DNA of 64,000 nucleotides. Source: Rhytidiadelphus loreus (Eukaryota > Streptophyta > Bryopsida > Hypnales > Hylocomiaceae). The notes under the pieces are model-generated. The model was not told the DNA's origin and did no database searches. It saw only the letters and a program-made list of their open reading frames with translations. The stretch is from positions 43,033,001 through 43,097,000 of the forward strand of contig OX344765.1 of NCBI GenBank assembly GCA_947034895.1. The letters run 5' to 3'. This document shows, piece by piece, positions 51,551-62,451 of this stretch. Numbering within the stretch: position 1 is the stretch's first letter; every line of letters begins with the position of its first letter. The translations under genes were made by a program, and so were the position numbers.

Positions 51551-51693
51551 AAAGACCATCATCAAGATTCTCCTTGTACCCCAAGAGAGTAGGTAGATTA
51601 GATGGAGTGAGAGTCGAGCCAGGCGCTGCTGCTGTGGCTCCTGTTCCAGTTCCAGTTCCAGTTCCACGGTGTAACTTGGAAATTTTCGTCATG

Positions 51694-51701
51694 ATATAAA
51701 A
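51694..51701 (+). promoter_or_regulatory. Candidate TATA box in the GC-rich upstream region
   Basis: TATAAAAG lies in a GC-rich setting, about 2.37 kb upstream of the proposed ATG. It would imply a leader of over 2 kb, probably with a leader intron. The sequence match is all that supports it. Confidence 0.25.
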
Positions 51702-53759
51702 GTATGCAACGTTGAGACATTCAAGGGTCCCGTAGTGGCCGGCTTCAGTTACGTTGGCCTCGGTGTTTGCTGTGGCCTGGGCCCATGTGTCATGTCCGCT
51801 TGCTTAGACTCCTGCTGTTGCTGTTGCTGCACCCGAGGTCTGGGATGGCAGGCGGCAGAGCTGGGAGCAGCGAGCAGTAGCTTCTGATTTCGTTGCGGTG
51901 GCGAGCGTGTCAGACGGTGTGTTGATGAATGAAGGAGATGGATGGTTTGTTTGTGGGTCAGACTTCACAGTGTCCATGTGGGTTGGGGGTTGCGGTAGCT
52001 CCCGACTGACCGCCTCCTTTTTTCCCTTTAAAAAAATCTAACTTCCTTTCTTTTTAATAAAATTGTTTGTCTCATAGCTTTTCTCGTGTGGACAAGCTCC
52101 TGTTTGACACCTGATGATGGAACGATGAGAGCCCCGATTGGGCTTTAGGCTAGTTTACTAGCTAACCTTGCGAAGCCTCATTTGACTCTGGTGACGCTGC
52201 TCGTGCCGCGTTGCTCCGTCCACTCGAACTCCCATAGGTTTACTTTATATTCGGTTCGTAGCGGTGTTTCTCGTTTCGGGATCGACTCCTCGAAATTCAT
52301 GAAAGCGGGGGCAGGGAGCCTCTCTCGCTGGATAAAAGATTTTAACTTCCACCATGCATGATCCGAATCCTTTCTCTCTTTCTGAAATCCGTCTTGGTAG
52401 TTGCAAATTCCTGCAATAGTGTCGTTTTGTTCAAAATTCATCTGACGCTGGGCTGTGATTGTATATGCACACCCAAGTCTTCGTCCCCGTTCCGACAGAA
52501 AGGCGTCTTGCGAATAATTATTGTGGAAAGGTCGAGTAGCTGGCACAAGTAGTGCTCACTAGCTAGATCGTCCCCAATCCTGCAGTAGCGGACGTGCGAC
52601 GTTACATGGCCGCCGAGTCTGGTAGACCATAAATGATTAATGCGTCCTCCCTGTCTGTTTGGACAGGCTAGCTAGATGAGCCAACCTGGTAGTGCTGCTT
52701 CCGGAAATCACTCCGTTGCACATTCTCGGGCGTGAGATGTCGCAGCGGAGGAGATGAAACGGCACGAACTTGATGCACAGTTTGGGTTCCTTTGTAGTCG
52801 GCAGGTCTCCACAGTTGCTATTCCAATGGCGGATTCATCGTGAGAGAGACGACGGTAGATATAGAGCTAGAGTGCGCGTGAGGGAAAAAAAAAGTAGGGC
52901 ATTACATGGCCGCGGAGTTCAGTTCGTTCGTACAGGTGATTCTCCAGTATGTGGACTCGAGCACCGTCTATCACAAGCTGCGCCGACTGCTTAGCATTGG
53001 ATCACGAGGAGGAGGTGGGCGGAGCTAGTTCCAGGTATGCAATTCGGACATTTCACTGGAGCAATCCATACATGAATGATCTTCCGTCGATTTCTGTGTT
53101 GCAGTCTCCTTGCATTGCCTTGGGGCAGCCACAATCTCTCTCTCTCATTACCAGTGTTTCTCCCACTTTCTCTCTCCGGGATTCATTCTTAAGAGTGACT
53201 GCAAGTGCACACAGGTTAGCATGAATGCATGATCATCATTCTTGGCCGGGTACTGAAATAGAGTTCATAGGTACTCACTAAGTAGTCCACCTTTCTTGTC
53301 AGCACCGCCGGCGCCTCATACCGGCAAAGTTGAACATCATGACCATGTCTTAGTAGTGCCATTTTGAAGTCTCTCTTATCCAATTTATAGTGGGGTTCTG
53401 ACACGTCAATGAGTGGTTTCTTAGCCGGACATTTGGGAATGGGTGCGAGGCGGTTCCAAGCCATTTCAAGTGTTTTATCCACCCATGTGTGTGAATGTCC
53501 TTCTTTGTGTTTGCAATTACATCTGAGTGGTAGTACTTACTACTTAGCTAGTGGCGATGAGCCGCATGGGCGACTGTTTGCCCCAAAGCTCGAGACTACC
53601 TTTTTTTCCTCCGTGTGTCCGTATTGAGATGCTGGGTATGCTTGAGTGCTTCGAGAACGGCGAAATAGTAAGGATTGTTGAGATTGTGCGCCGTAGAGTC
53701 GTTTAGAGGAATTAGAGCTTCCCCTTTTGGATTTAGCGTACCAGAACGGGAGAGGTTGA

Positions 53760-54059
53760 CCAGATGGCTCGGTTTTCAAGGAACCTCGGGAATGGTGTCA
53801 TGACAGATTTCATCACCGTGGAAGCAGCCGCAGCAGCAGCAATCATCAGCCGGGAGGGCAGGAGCTACAGGACACGCAACCCACAGCAACAGCAGCAACA
53901 ACAAAACCGGAATCCACCGCAGCTCTAGATTACCTTCCCACCTTAGGCTCTCCGACCACCACCATACACCATGATCTACCCAAACCGCCTGGCTCCTCCA
54001 AGAGATCATTTTCGAGGGGAAGATCATTCCTTTCCGACGCTGGCCTTGAACCTGCCCCC
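53760..54059 (+). other. In-frame open extension upstream of the chosen LAX2-like start
   Basis: One hundred codons in the frame of exon 1 stay open here, with coding-like content (Ser/Arg/Gln/Thr-rich, then LDYLPTLGSPTTT and KRSFSRGRSFLSDAG). There is no ATG. It may be 5' leader or part of a longer first exon whose start lies in an upstream exon. A possible acceptor is CATGACAG at 53799-53806. Confidence 0.35.
53764..53928 (+). other. Short upstream open reading frame, 54 codons
   Basis: An ATG at 53764 opens a 54-residue frame starting MARFSRNLGNGVMTDFITVE, with a short poly-Ala run and a poly-Gln run, ending at TAG 53926-53928. It is in a different frame from the LAX2-like exon 1 and ends 131 bases before its ATG. 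If transcribed in the same mRNA it would be an upstream ORF. It could instead be the true N-terminus if a sequence error or an unseen small intron in the CAG/GCA repeat tract shifts the frame. Confidence 0.35.
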
Positions 54060-55532
54060 ATGTCTACTCCAGAGCGTACAAGTGTTGTGGCCACGAGGGT
54101 TACGCAACCCGCAACGCAAACTAGTGGCGGCGACGACGACGACGACGTTGGCTGCGTAAGTAGAACGGACAAGCCTCAGCTCGATGACATGCAGACCCAG
54201 ATTAGTCTTGCCAATGCCCACACGCCAGCTTCTTGTGATCAAGAAGTGCCGGAGGTAGTGTTGCCATCGCCCTCATCCAAGCGGAGAAGACTCGAGACTT
54301 ACCCCTATGATGAGACGGAACTGAACCGCCCCCCGGCCGAGGCTCGCAGCCCGGAAGGGTGTGAGGATTCCGGCCTCACTGGCGAACAGCATATGGCAGA
54401 TCCCGACAGAACTTCCACACCGGAGGACATCGATAGCGCTGCTCCGGATACGGAATTAGCAGCAGCGCCCGTGCCGCAATGTAGTACAGTCCCTCCCCCG
54501 GGCCACCAGCAGGAAAATGTAGCAGACCCGGAGCCACTGCAAATCTTGGAGCATTTGCATTTTAGTAGCGTCGCAGGGCGGACGAGCTCTCCCCGTGACG
54601 ATGATCCACACTACACCACTTCTCAATTCTTACCTCCAGCAGGCCACATTCGGGTCCCCGACACTAGGAGTGCTCAAACCACCAGGACCATGGCTGGTGG
54701 CGGGGACGAATGGTTGCGGCTAAGCCTGGGAAGTCACAGTCAGTCCGACGACGAACCGCCTGCGACCCGGTCCTTCTACCAGCACCCCCCGCCGCGGACT
54801 GCCACCCCCGACCCTCCCGGCATGCGAGATTTCTTCAAGTTCGGAGTCGAGATTCCAGAAGCCTCATCTTCATACCGCCACTACGCGGCGCCCGCGCCTT
54901 ACGGACCCGGGCAGTCGTCGTCACAATACGCTGGTGAATCCTCGAAGCAGCATTACTACCATGCGGACCCTAGATCAGGCGGTCTGCCTCCGAGTCGCCC
55001 TTTCTTGCGACCTCGCACCAGCAACCGGGATTTCGATCCCAATGTGCCCACCCCACGCGTCTTGTCGGAACAATTCAAAGACAGCTTCACGCCGCCACAG
55101 TTCTCGAATTTGGTTTCATTACCGTATCACCCCGCCAGAGTCTTACAACCCGTGAGGTCGGAGCAGACTGAAACGACCGCGGTTCATGCGTGGAGATCCT
55201 CGGCTCACGAAGCTGGACCGAGCTCTGGACCTCAATATAGCTATCCACCTTCACCATCTCCATGGATGCAGCAGCAGCAGCAGCTGCAGCTTCTCCAGCA
55301 GGATCCCCAACGGACGTCACCCAATCCAGCTCGGTTTTCGAGCATGCAGGCGTCGTTGGCGCAAGGAGTGGATCCCGAGCAGGCGTGGCTGAACTTGCTG
55401 CAGCGCGTGGGGAATACGACGAATGTTCCGTCGATGTCGTTGGCTGTGCCGCACCACCCGGAGTCCATGCCGAGTGACGAGTATTTGGATGCTCTGAAAC
55501 GAGCGGTGGAGCGCTTCCAGGGAGCCGATCAG
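54060..55532 (+). CDS. LAX2-like: LAX2-like exon 1 (long N-terminal exon)
   Basis: This exon is 491 codons ending in frame at GADQ, followed by a GTAGGA donor. It is much richer in G+C than the flanking introns. It encodes an acidic/Thr-rich start, KRRR (74-77), the LRLSL motif (219-223), several Pro/Ser-rich blocks, MQQQQQLQLLQQ around 403-414 and an amphipathic DPEQAWLNLLQRVGN stretch around 438-452. The frame stays open upstream back to a TGA at 53757-53759 but has no ATG before 54060, so either translation starts here or an upstream exon supplies the start. Beyond position 55532 the open frame runs into the intron. Confidence 0.8.
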
Positions 55533-58258
55533 GTAGGACTTCAGTTCATTTTTTTTCTTGCTTCCTTCGATTTGGATGTTTCTTGTATCAGGAGAAAAAT
55601 GTGCGTTTGCCATAAACACGTTTCTACATCCTGGAGTGCAATTATCATTTTTGTTACCCAATGTCATAACCTCAGCATGATGGACCCCGCAACAGTACCG
55701 GTATTTGGAAAAGCCAATGTACCGAATGTACACTAGGACATGGAACATAGAGGACATGGACATGAACGACGTTCAGAGTCGCGGCGGACTTAGAACTCAA
55801 TTGTTGAACGTCATCTCTGAATGTGGCAACGGGGTTACCACGCGGGAGACTGGGAGTAAGTACGAGCGGCCGGAACGAAATTAAACCGTAGTGACATAAT
55901 ATTTTTCGACTAGTTTAAAGGAGTTGTTTAGTAATTCAATAAATTATATTATTTCCTTCGCTTTCCTTCCAAGCTGTCGAGTGTCACCTAACCGATTTTT
56001 CTAGGACATACAAGATTATGCAGGATTTGGTCGACAGGACAGGCTGGAAGATCGCATCTCTTCCTCACATTGGATGTGATTTTTTTAGTTAGTGTACAAT
56101 CACCTAAGTATTCCTGTCTCATTCAAGACCAGTGGCCACAATGTAGTACTCACTCAGGGATTATAATGTTCAGGGAGGCAAAGAAGAACCGCTTACGGAG
56201 CTTCAACGTCTGTATAGAAGTGCCGCCACGTTTCCTCAACAACGACTTCCTTTCGACCCCAGTACTGACATTAGTTTGGCGAGATTCTACGGTGCTTCTG
56301 GTTCCAGCAAGCCTCGTGCACAAGCTGCAGGGCCAGGACCCTCTTCGCAGAGACGAATCCTACGCCCTCATGCTCCCAGGCCTGGGTTGTGGTTCACCCT
56401 CCAGGCTTCAAATTCGCAGTAAGTTCTCCGCAACTTTGGCATGGGCAAGTACTGTCTTGTACTAGCTCGTAAGTTATCCATCAAATCCTCGTGGACACGA
56501 CAAGGCTCCTTGTGGTTGACTGACCTGCACAGTCAGAGCCACATGCATCTTTCTATCCAAACCATTGAATATTATTAACCTCAGTCGAACGGTTTCAACT
56601 TGGTACTAACCTTCTTGAACCTGGAGGCCTGGAGGCTTGTGAAGGTTATTAGACACTATGTGAAGTCATTTTTATTGAATCTTGAATGCATAGATATATG
56701 TGTGTTTTGGTTAATCAATCAAAGGACTCACTATGAATTGGATGGTTTGGGTTAAAATCCTTTATGACTTGCCGACAAAACATCAGTTTTGTTATTCAGA
56801 GCGTCTTTGACACTCAAGTTCTAAAAACTAGAATGGGTGTACATTTTGGTTTGTAGGCAGTGAGCTTTAAAGTGGCAATTGTGGTGAACTTCTGCCATTA
56901 TAACGAAATTGGTGTTAGAAGAGAGTGGCATGATTGCCTCAAGACTTGGACTTGGCATTATGATAGGTTGGTGATGTTGTTTGTTGCGCTTTGGGGTCCT
57001 GGGTCTGTTCCATTCTTCGGGATTGATTCGCCCTGATGCGAGACTGGTATACGTTATACGCTTGAGCCAAAAAGTAAAACAAGAAATTTAAATGCGTCCA
57101 GCTGGGGTTGTGTCATGGAGGCTGAAAAGTGATGCTAATGCAGATTCGCATCTTCGGAAAAGAACTTTAATTTCCTGGGGCTATATTGCAACTGTAATAA
57201 CTATGACGTGGCTCATCATCACTTTGTAGAAGATCAGAAAAAATGATGGAAGCCTGGGGACTGGGGAGTCTCACTAACATTATTAATCACCGAATTCCAA
57301 ATACCATTTGGTGTTTTGCTTCGACTTGAGCCATTTCTTCAAGAAAGAGGGGCTTGGTGGTAACTCCTGACAAGTGCACTGACTGAACTCGTCACCTCCT
57401 GCCAAATTATGGTCAGGCCTGTTGATGAAACGTGTGACTGTGTTGAATGCAGGCCAGAAGCTTCTCCATTGCAGCAGATTCCAACAGCATACATACGAGT
57501 TGTGTAAGTGTCTCTCGTTCATGAGATCCTGATTATGTGGGTGTCATGACACTGTCGCGCTGTACACTGTCGGATAATAACTAAACGGCATTATTATTAA
57601 TAAATATTAAGTCACTCTGCTTCCGAGTTAGTTCTGCGATCCATCGTTAATAGCTTCCTCAGTCTGCTTCCGATCGCATGCCAGATGATCTTTTAAAAAC
57701 CACTTGTGAATCTGCGCTACAGGGATGACGCCATGACAGTGGCCGTGGTACGAAGGTACCTGGCGAACAAGCTGGGTTTAGCGAGCGAGGATGAGGTACA
57801 ACACCACCAGATTCCCATTCAAACCAATTATACTATTAATGATTTAACTCAATTCATTTGTCGCCAGTCAGTTTTTCAAGAGCACTGCAGCCAGGCAGAA
57901 GCTCCCTCCCTCCACTGTAGCAGGCTAGCATTTGTTTTGAATGAATTAAGTTCTGGAACATCTACAGGAGTTTAAGAACCATTCCATAACTCCTCATGAT
58001 GCCAATGCAACGTAGGTGGAGGTCACATGCAAGGGGCAGCCCTTACAGTCCAGTCTGTCCCTGATTCAAGTGCGGGACAGCATTTGGCAATCCCCGAATA
58101 TCAACACGCCTAATCCCAACACGACGCAGCTGCTGTCGGAAGGCAAGGCTTGGAAGGCCCCGGATGGGTCCATCACGCTGGTCGGAGACGTGGTCATAGT
58201 GCTGACCTACGGTCGCCGACCTCTGCAACCGCAAGCGCCTCCTCCGACTTCGACTTGA
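54060..58258 (+). CDS. LAX2-like: LAX PANICLE 2-like nuclear protein, seven-exon gene
   Basis: Exons by frame and splice sites: 54060-55532, 55696-55855, 56015-56075 (uncertain), 56158-56418, 57453-57503, 57723-57795, 58016-58258. They sum to 2322 nt, in frame, about 773 residues. Seen: basic patch KRRR at residues 74-77; DEWLRLSLG near 216-224, an LxLxL EAR-type repression motif; serine/proline/glutamine-rich disordered N-terminal half with a short polyQ at 404-408; then a GLWFTLQASNSQ segment, IPTAYIRVV, and a globular C-terminus containing DDAMTVAVVRRYLANKLGL, VEVTCKGQPL and a final VGDVVIVLTYGRR strand. Known: this order (WLxLxxG, then xWFxLQA, then IPxxYxRxxD and a ubiquitin-like tail) is that of plant LAX PANICLE 2/BARREN STALK2 proteins, nuclear partners of the bHLH LAX1 in axillary meristem formation. 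Inferred: a nuclear transcriptional co-regulator. The exact biological role in this organism is unknown. The C-terminal family call is strong; the start and exon 3 are weaker. Confidence 0.82.
55696..55855 (+). CDS. LAX2-like: LAX2-like exon 2
   Basis: An acceptor CAACAG precedes the exon. The frame continues phase 0 from exon 1 with YRYLEKPMYRMYTRTWNIED and then a Met/Asp-rich and Gly/Arg-rich stretch. The exon ends at a very good donor, A|GTAAGT, in phase 1. Read-through meets a stop codon shortly after the donor, which supports splicing here. Confidence 0.65.
56015..56075 (+). CDS. LAX2-like: LAX2-like exon 3 (boundaries unresolved)
   Basis: Exon 2 ends in phase 1 and cannot join exon 4 directly, because both available joins either shift frame or reach a stop. 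A small hydrophilic open stretch reading YAGFGRQDRLEDRISSSHW fits between them. Acceptor ACATACAAG at 56014 and donor GGAT|GTGATT at 56075 restore the frame exactly. A stronger-looking acceptor, TTTTTCTAG at 56004, lies 10 bases upstream but would put another frame in use. The donor is weak. An alternative is a different exon 2 donor. Confidence 0.4.
56158..56418 (+). CDS. LAX2-like: LAX2-like exon 4
   Basis: An acceptor CACTCAG precedes the exon. It reads DYNVQGGKEEPLTELQRLYR, then a Ser/Pro/Arg linker, then RPGLWFTLQASNS, without stops. It ends at donor A|GTAAGT in phase 2. The WFTLQA segment matches the conserved xWFxLQA block that precedes the ubiquitin-like tail in LAX2-type proteins. 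A second acceptor, GTTCAG, ends at 56173 and would also keep the frame if exon 3 ended in phase 0. Other reading frames across this stretch are shadows. Confidence 0.75.
57453..57503 (+). CDS. LAX2-like: LAX2-like exon 5 (small)
   Basis: This 51-nt exon lies between acceptor GAATGCAG and donor GT|GTAAGT. It starts by completing the glutamine codon of exon 4 and reads PEASPLQQIPTAYIRV, ending in phase 2. The IPxxYxRx motif is the conserved entry into the C-terminal domain of the family. The intron before it, of about 1.03 kb, is the longest in the gene. Confidence 0.8.
57723..57795 (+). CDS. LAX2-like: LAX2-like exon 6
   Basis: The acceptor is GCTACAG and the donor GAG|GTACAA. The exon encodes DDAMTVAVVRRYLANKLGLA plus SEDE. 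This is the first helix and strand of the ubiquitin-like tail and one of its most conserved parts. It joins exon 7 in phase 0. The frame is open on both sides, so a longer unspliced open frame (57706-57975) is only apparent. Confidence 0.85.
58016..58258 (+). CDS. LAX2-like: LAX2-like exon 7 (terminal exon)
   Basis: The acceptor is AACGTAG. The exon reads VEVTCKGQPLQSSLSLIQVR, then DSIWQSP, an Asn/Thr loop, and GSITLVGDVVIVLTYGRRPL, then a Pro-rich end and stop TGA at 58256-58258. The pattern VEVxCxGQPL...LxxVRDxIW...VLxYGRR is typical of the RAWUL-like tail of LAX2-type plant proteins. Relatives have a similar end, so the gene looks complete at the C-terminus. Confidence 0.85.
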   Translation: MEVTCKGQPLQSSLSLIQVRDSIWQSPNINTPNPNTTQLLSEGKAWKAPDGSITLVGDVVIVLTYGRRPLQPQAPPPTST

Positions 58259-61200
58259 CACGGAACTGTGCAGACAGCTTTTTAGCGGAAATTAAACGTT
58301 TAATTTTAACCGCCTCTTCCCTTCCCCTTCCCCTTTACGGTGCGAGAAGATGCATGACTCTTGGCCATCATGATTCTGGCTGGAGTCATCTATCTCCTCC
58401 GACCAAGTGACCACGCTCACTGCAAAGCCAGCCAGCCAGGGGTCCATTTCAATCTACCATTGCTGCAGCTTCCGGCACATGGACTGCGTGGTGTAACGTA
58501 CTCTGACTTGCTCACAGGCGAAGAATGACCGACCTACAGTAAGTTGAGCTAGCGAGCATGCAGTGGTGGAATGTTGTATCAACTTACGGTCAGCTGGCTC
58601 AGACTCTGGACGGACAACAACAGGGATGTGTAACATCAAGTTCTCCATACAGCTCATCTTGTGGAGGCATTGATGGTGCTCATGCACGACGCATGCTCGG
58701 AAGCTTCTTGGATTTGAGGTGTTTCTGGAGTGGCAGTCGTCTACAGCGATTTCTGTCAAGGTTTAACAATCATCTCCCATTGTACTTAGACCTGAGACAA
58801 GCAGATTTTTAGTTTTAAGGCCGGCGCTCCAGCTTCCAAGCAAAGGCTGGCATGGGTTGTAGTTGAAGGATTGCCAGTGGCAGGGTGTTTCTTTCGTAGT
58901 GACAAGCAGCTGCTTCACGTACATGACCAGTATTTTGGAGATCTCTTGAATGCAATCAACCACATTTTTTTTAATTCATGGGGGGTTACAGATGGAGCTT
59001 TCACATTCGATCAACTGACAAACTACCGCACCATAACTTGCCTGGAGTTTTGGAGACGGGTTGCAGTTCTGAACTGAAGCTGCAGCATGCCGTTGTGCAT
59101 TTAAGTTGGACCAGATTTTACTCCCAGTCTGAAACCACTGGGGTTGGTTCAGGCAGAAGCGCCGCTGTAGCTGCTGCTGTTGTGTGCAGGTCCCATTCCG
59201 TCCCTCAGGGAAATTGAAGTCTGGGGTACATGTCTAGAGCAGAACCAGATGAGCCTGCTTGAGCACTGTCTATTACAAGCGCAACTTACACCACCACCAC
59301 CACCATCAACAACACCAACGCCGTACCTTCAATGCTGTCCCACCCAAGTAATCCTTGTTGCAATGACATGTCCCATGCATTGCATACAGTTTTTAATTCC
59401 GGTAGCCTGTCTGCCCCTGTCGAGTTAACACGCTTGTAGTTAGATCTTTCGCGCGTTGCCTGACTCTCCCCGTCCATCAGTGCCAGAATTTTGTTTCGTC
59501 GCATTATAGATTGACAGATACACCAGCTCAGTACTTTAGCTGCGCATGCATAGATTATGCGCTCTTTCAACAACACAGCGGATCGGAGGGTGTCGCTCTC
59601 AGACTCAGACTGATTTATTAATGGGTACCTGTGACCCTTTGGACGTTACTGGCCATTAATTGGCATGGTGGTCCTGCCTACAAAAGGAACTCTAATTGAA
59701 AAGCAATCAAGCAGGTTTCCTTGTAATGTCCTTCGCCTGTCCCAGCTTCATGCTTTTGTAATGATTTTCCCTTGCTTTAGAAGTTTGTTCAGTTAGATAG
59801 ATAATTGCCTTTACTGCTAACTTTTAGACCTTCACTTTTTAAGAAACATGCGCTTCTCCGGTGATGGACTTGCAGCGTCTATGCTTGCAGACTTGCGAAA
59901 TCGACCAGAAACAAACGAAAGCAGTCAAGGCCCGGGGATTCAGATCAATTAGCATTAGACCTAAATCATATTGATTATTTGAATGATGCACGTGACAACT
60001 ATTTTGCCAAAAAATTCTGTTTGCGCAACGCTTTCTGTGCGGCAAATGTGCCCAATTCCTACCAAAACTTTGGTACTCTAGATTGCATCTGCACGAAGAC
60101 CTTTGCCGAGACAACGCCTTTCATGCCAAGGCAAATTCCGAATAGCCCGTATTTTGTATGTATCCATTGTCCATAACCATCTCTGAGAAAGCTCATTTTC
60201 GACAAGATCAACTCTTTGCTCAAATTAGGACTATGCCTGCACAACAAATGCTTCAAACAGAGCTCATCATGCATAATTATACTGTTGAAAGGATCTGCTA
60301 ACTCCTTGGACCTTCTGCTGATTCAAGAAAGAATATGGTACCCAAGATGCCCCGATTTTCTAGCATCTTCTTTCTTTGACACAAATCCTTTCTCACATCT
60401 TGAATTCATGAAAGGGTTGATACTGAACGAACTATGGTAGGCGTGCAGTTGTAGTCACTACCGATCACAGTACTGTACTGTACTGTACAGTGTAGCTAAG
60501 GGAAAAAGGGTAGGCAATCAACACCGCTGTACAGTACAAGGTTATGTGGGAGCTAGCACAAGAGTATACATGTGAAACTTTGTGCTGCAGCTATGCAGGG
60601 CACATTTGGCAAGTGACATGTATCCTTGCTTGTCCGAAATTATCCTTCGTTTGTTTTCTTGCCTTTGCCCCCCTGAGACCACCGTCACTAGCTGGTGCCA
60701 ATACTGCAGCTTAAGTCGATTGCCAGAAACAAATCCGGCGTATCATAGAGAGCCATGTCTGCTGATCATAGTGGCAGCTACGATGGCTTCAAGTAAAAAA
60801 TGGAGTTTAGAGTTAAATGGCAAGGTTTTCCTGGCCAGATTTTACTTCCATTGCCTCAAGAAGAGGATGTTAACCTTGTAATTTAAATCCAGAAGCAGCC
60901 AAATGTTCAGATTAATATTATTGACATCAGTATGCAATTTAGGCAAGTGACAAAGGATCTTTGGATGCGGTGAAACTGTTAGAGTTCAATTTTGTTCAAT
61001 TGGCGGTATTTACGACTTTGACACTCTACGACTCGCAGCCTGAAATGTAAATGTATGCCTGTCTTCGTTTTTAGAGCTTTGGGTGATTTGTGTTGCAATT
61101 TTTTGGCGTCAATTTAACAAAAAATTGACGTTTGGAACATTATCACTAATAAGACCACAGAAGAAGAGAAGAATAACTTCGCAGCTTACAGATTTTGCAG

Positions 61201-61814
61201 TGTGGCACTTAGACTTCGTAGGTTCTGATGATGCTGATAAACCTTGATACTAGTTTAACACTTGTCCATTTTGCATTCATGATGCAAGTGCAGTACACAT
61301 TGCCTCCAATCTCACATCTACGTCACCAATGCTATGGCTTCTTCATGCTTTTGATTATGATCTGTGTGCAAATTTCGCAAATTCTCAATGTGAGTGTTAT
61401 GTTTAAATTGTGATTTATACAAGATATGTAAAATATGAATTCACACATTTTGAAGATACATATTGCGATACCATCACTGACTCGTCAAGTGGTTTAACAA
61501 AATTATGCCACCCTGTTTTTGCAAGAGGTTTGCAGTTGCAAACTTGCAATTGGTGGGACCAAGATTTGTGGGAGAAGGCAACTTAATGGGATTAGATTAC
61601 AAGCAACTATATCTTCTTTTCATTCCATAAATATACAAGTTGTATAAGAAATTCATATACAATTTAGAATGAGAATTGAACCAAGGACCAAGTTACAGGT
61701 GACATTTCATGACTCTACTGAGAACCTTATAATCAGCCATATCATGTACACCTTTGACAAAAGTGATTGATTTGTACTTGTAGAGATAAACCATACGAAT
61801 GTCAATTTTGATTA
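58259..61814. other. Downstream flank of the LAX2-like gene, no gene seen
   Basis: The first few hundred bases probably hold the 3' untranslated region. The rest has intermediate composition with short unsupported frames on both strands (up to about 100 codons, e.g. 60582-60881) and no conserved motif. A palindromic GTACTGTACTGTACTGTAC block lies near 60472-60490. Confidence 0.4.
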
Positions 61815-62385
61815 CTCCTAAAGTCTCATTGTTCCTATGGGGAACAAAATGGATTTTGCCATTTTGGGTAGGCTTCAATGGTCAATTTTCTTCTGGATTT
61901 TCAAAATTCTTTTCTTCAAATAGAAAAGCACAGTACTACATTAGCTATCTAGAGATATAGTTTTCTTTTAAATTTCAATTGGTGCCTAAGAAAAAAAATT
62001 ATGCTACAATAACCTCAAAATGGATGAACTTTGGGACCTGGAAAACCAAAAAAGTCCTTAAAATTTCAAATTAAAATAATCTTTTTTCTTATAGATTATA
62101 TTTATGTCTATATGGAAAACTTCCATTCATTCCATTTGGACTAGCGATGTGAAGTTATGGAGCTTCTTATTTTGTAGGCAACTAGTAGGCAATCACAACA
62201 TCTTCTTAAGAAACTAACATATTGGATTCATGTCTAAACTCAATTTTCTCAATTTTCAAGAAAAAAAAAGGGACCATGAAGTTACTGAACTTGTTAAAAC
62301 AATCTCATTGTTGGGATTAATGTATTTCAATTCCATCTTAGAGCTATTAATGATTTAGTTTTTCTTTCAATTTCATACCAACCAC
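61815..62385 (+). mobile_element. Truncated TTAA-type element, copy S
   Basis: The left end reads TTACTCCTAAAGTCTC. Internal blocks match copy B (CATTCATTCCA..ACTAGCGATGTGAAGTTAT and TGTTGGGATTAATGTATTTC). The homology fades near 62385 and no right terminus is seen. Confidence 0.5.
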
Positions 62386-62451
62386 AAAGAACTTTTTTTG
62401 AATCCCTTGCTAATATTGTACTAAAGATCCCCTCCAAAGAAACATACACGT

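Larger units (their letters stand above)
49850..53759. other. GC-rich gene-proximal island without a recognisable protein
   Basis: The base composition rises sharply from about 49.8 kb. Many overlapping frames on both strands (the longest 192 codons at 50142-50720) are low-complexity, contradict each other and show no conserved motif, so I do not call them genes. The stretch holds CTGG, TGCC, CGGA and CTAG simple repeats and the 49872-50091 transposon. It probably carries the promoter and leader of the LAX2-like gene. Confidence 0.5.

Noticed and set aside
55317..55763. 148-codon minus-strand frame
   Set aside because: It is antisense to exons 1 and 2 of the LAX2-like gene, whose + strand frame is supported by the conserved protein and splice sites.
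56070..56465. 131-codon frame on the + strand
   Set aside because: It is a shadow of exon 4. The alternative frame gives the conserved GLWFTLQASNSQ segment and proper donor and acceptor sites.
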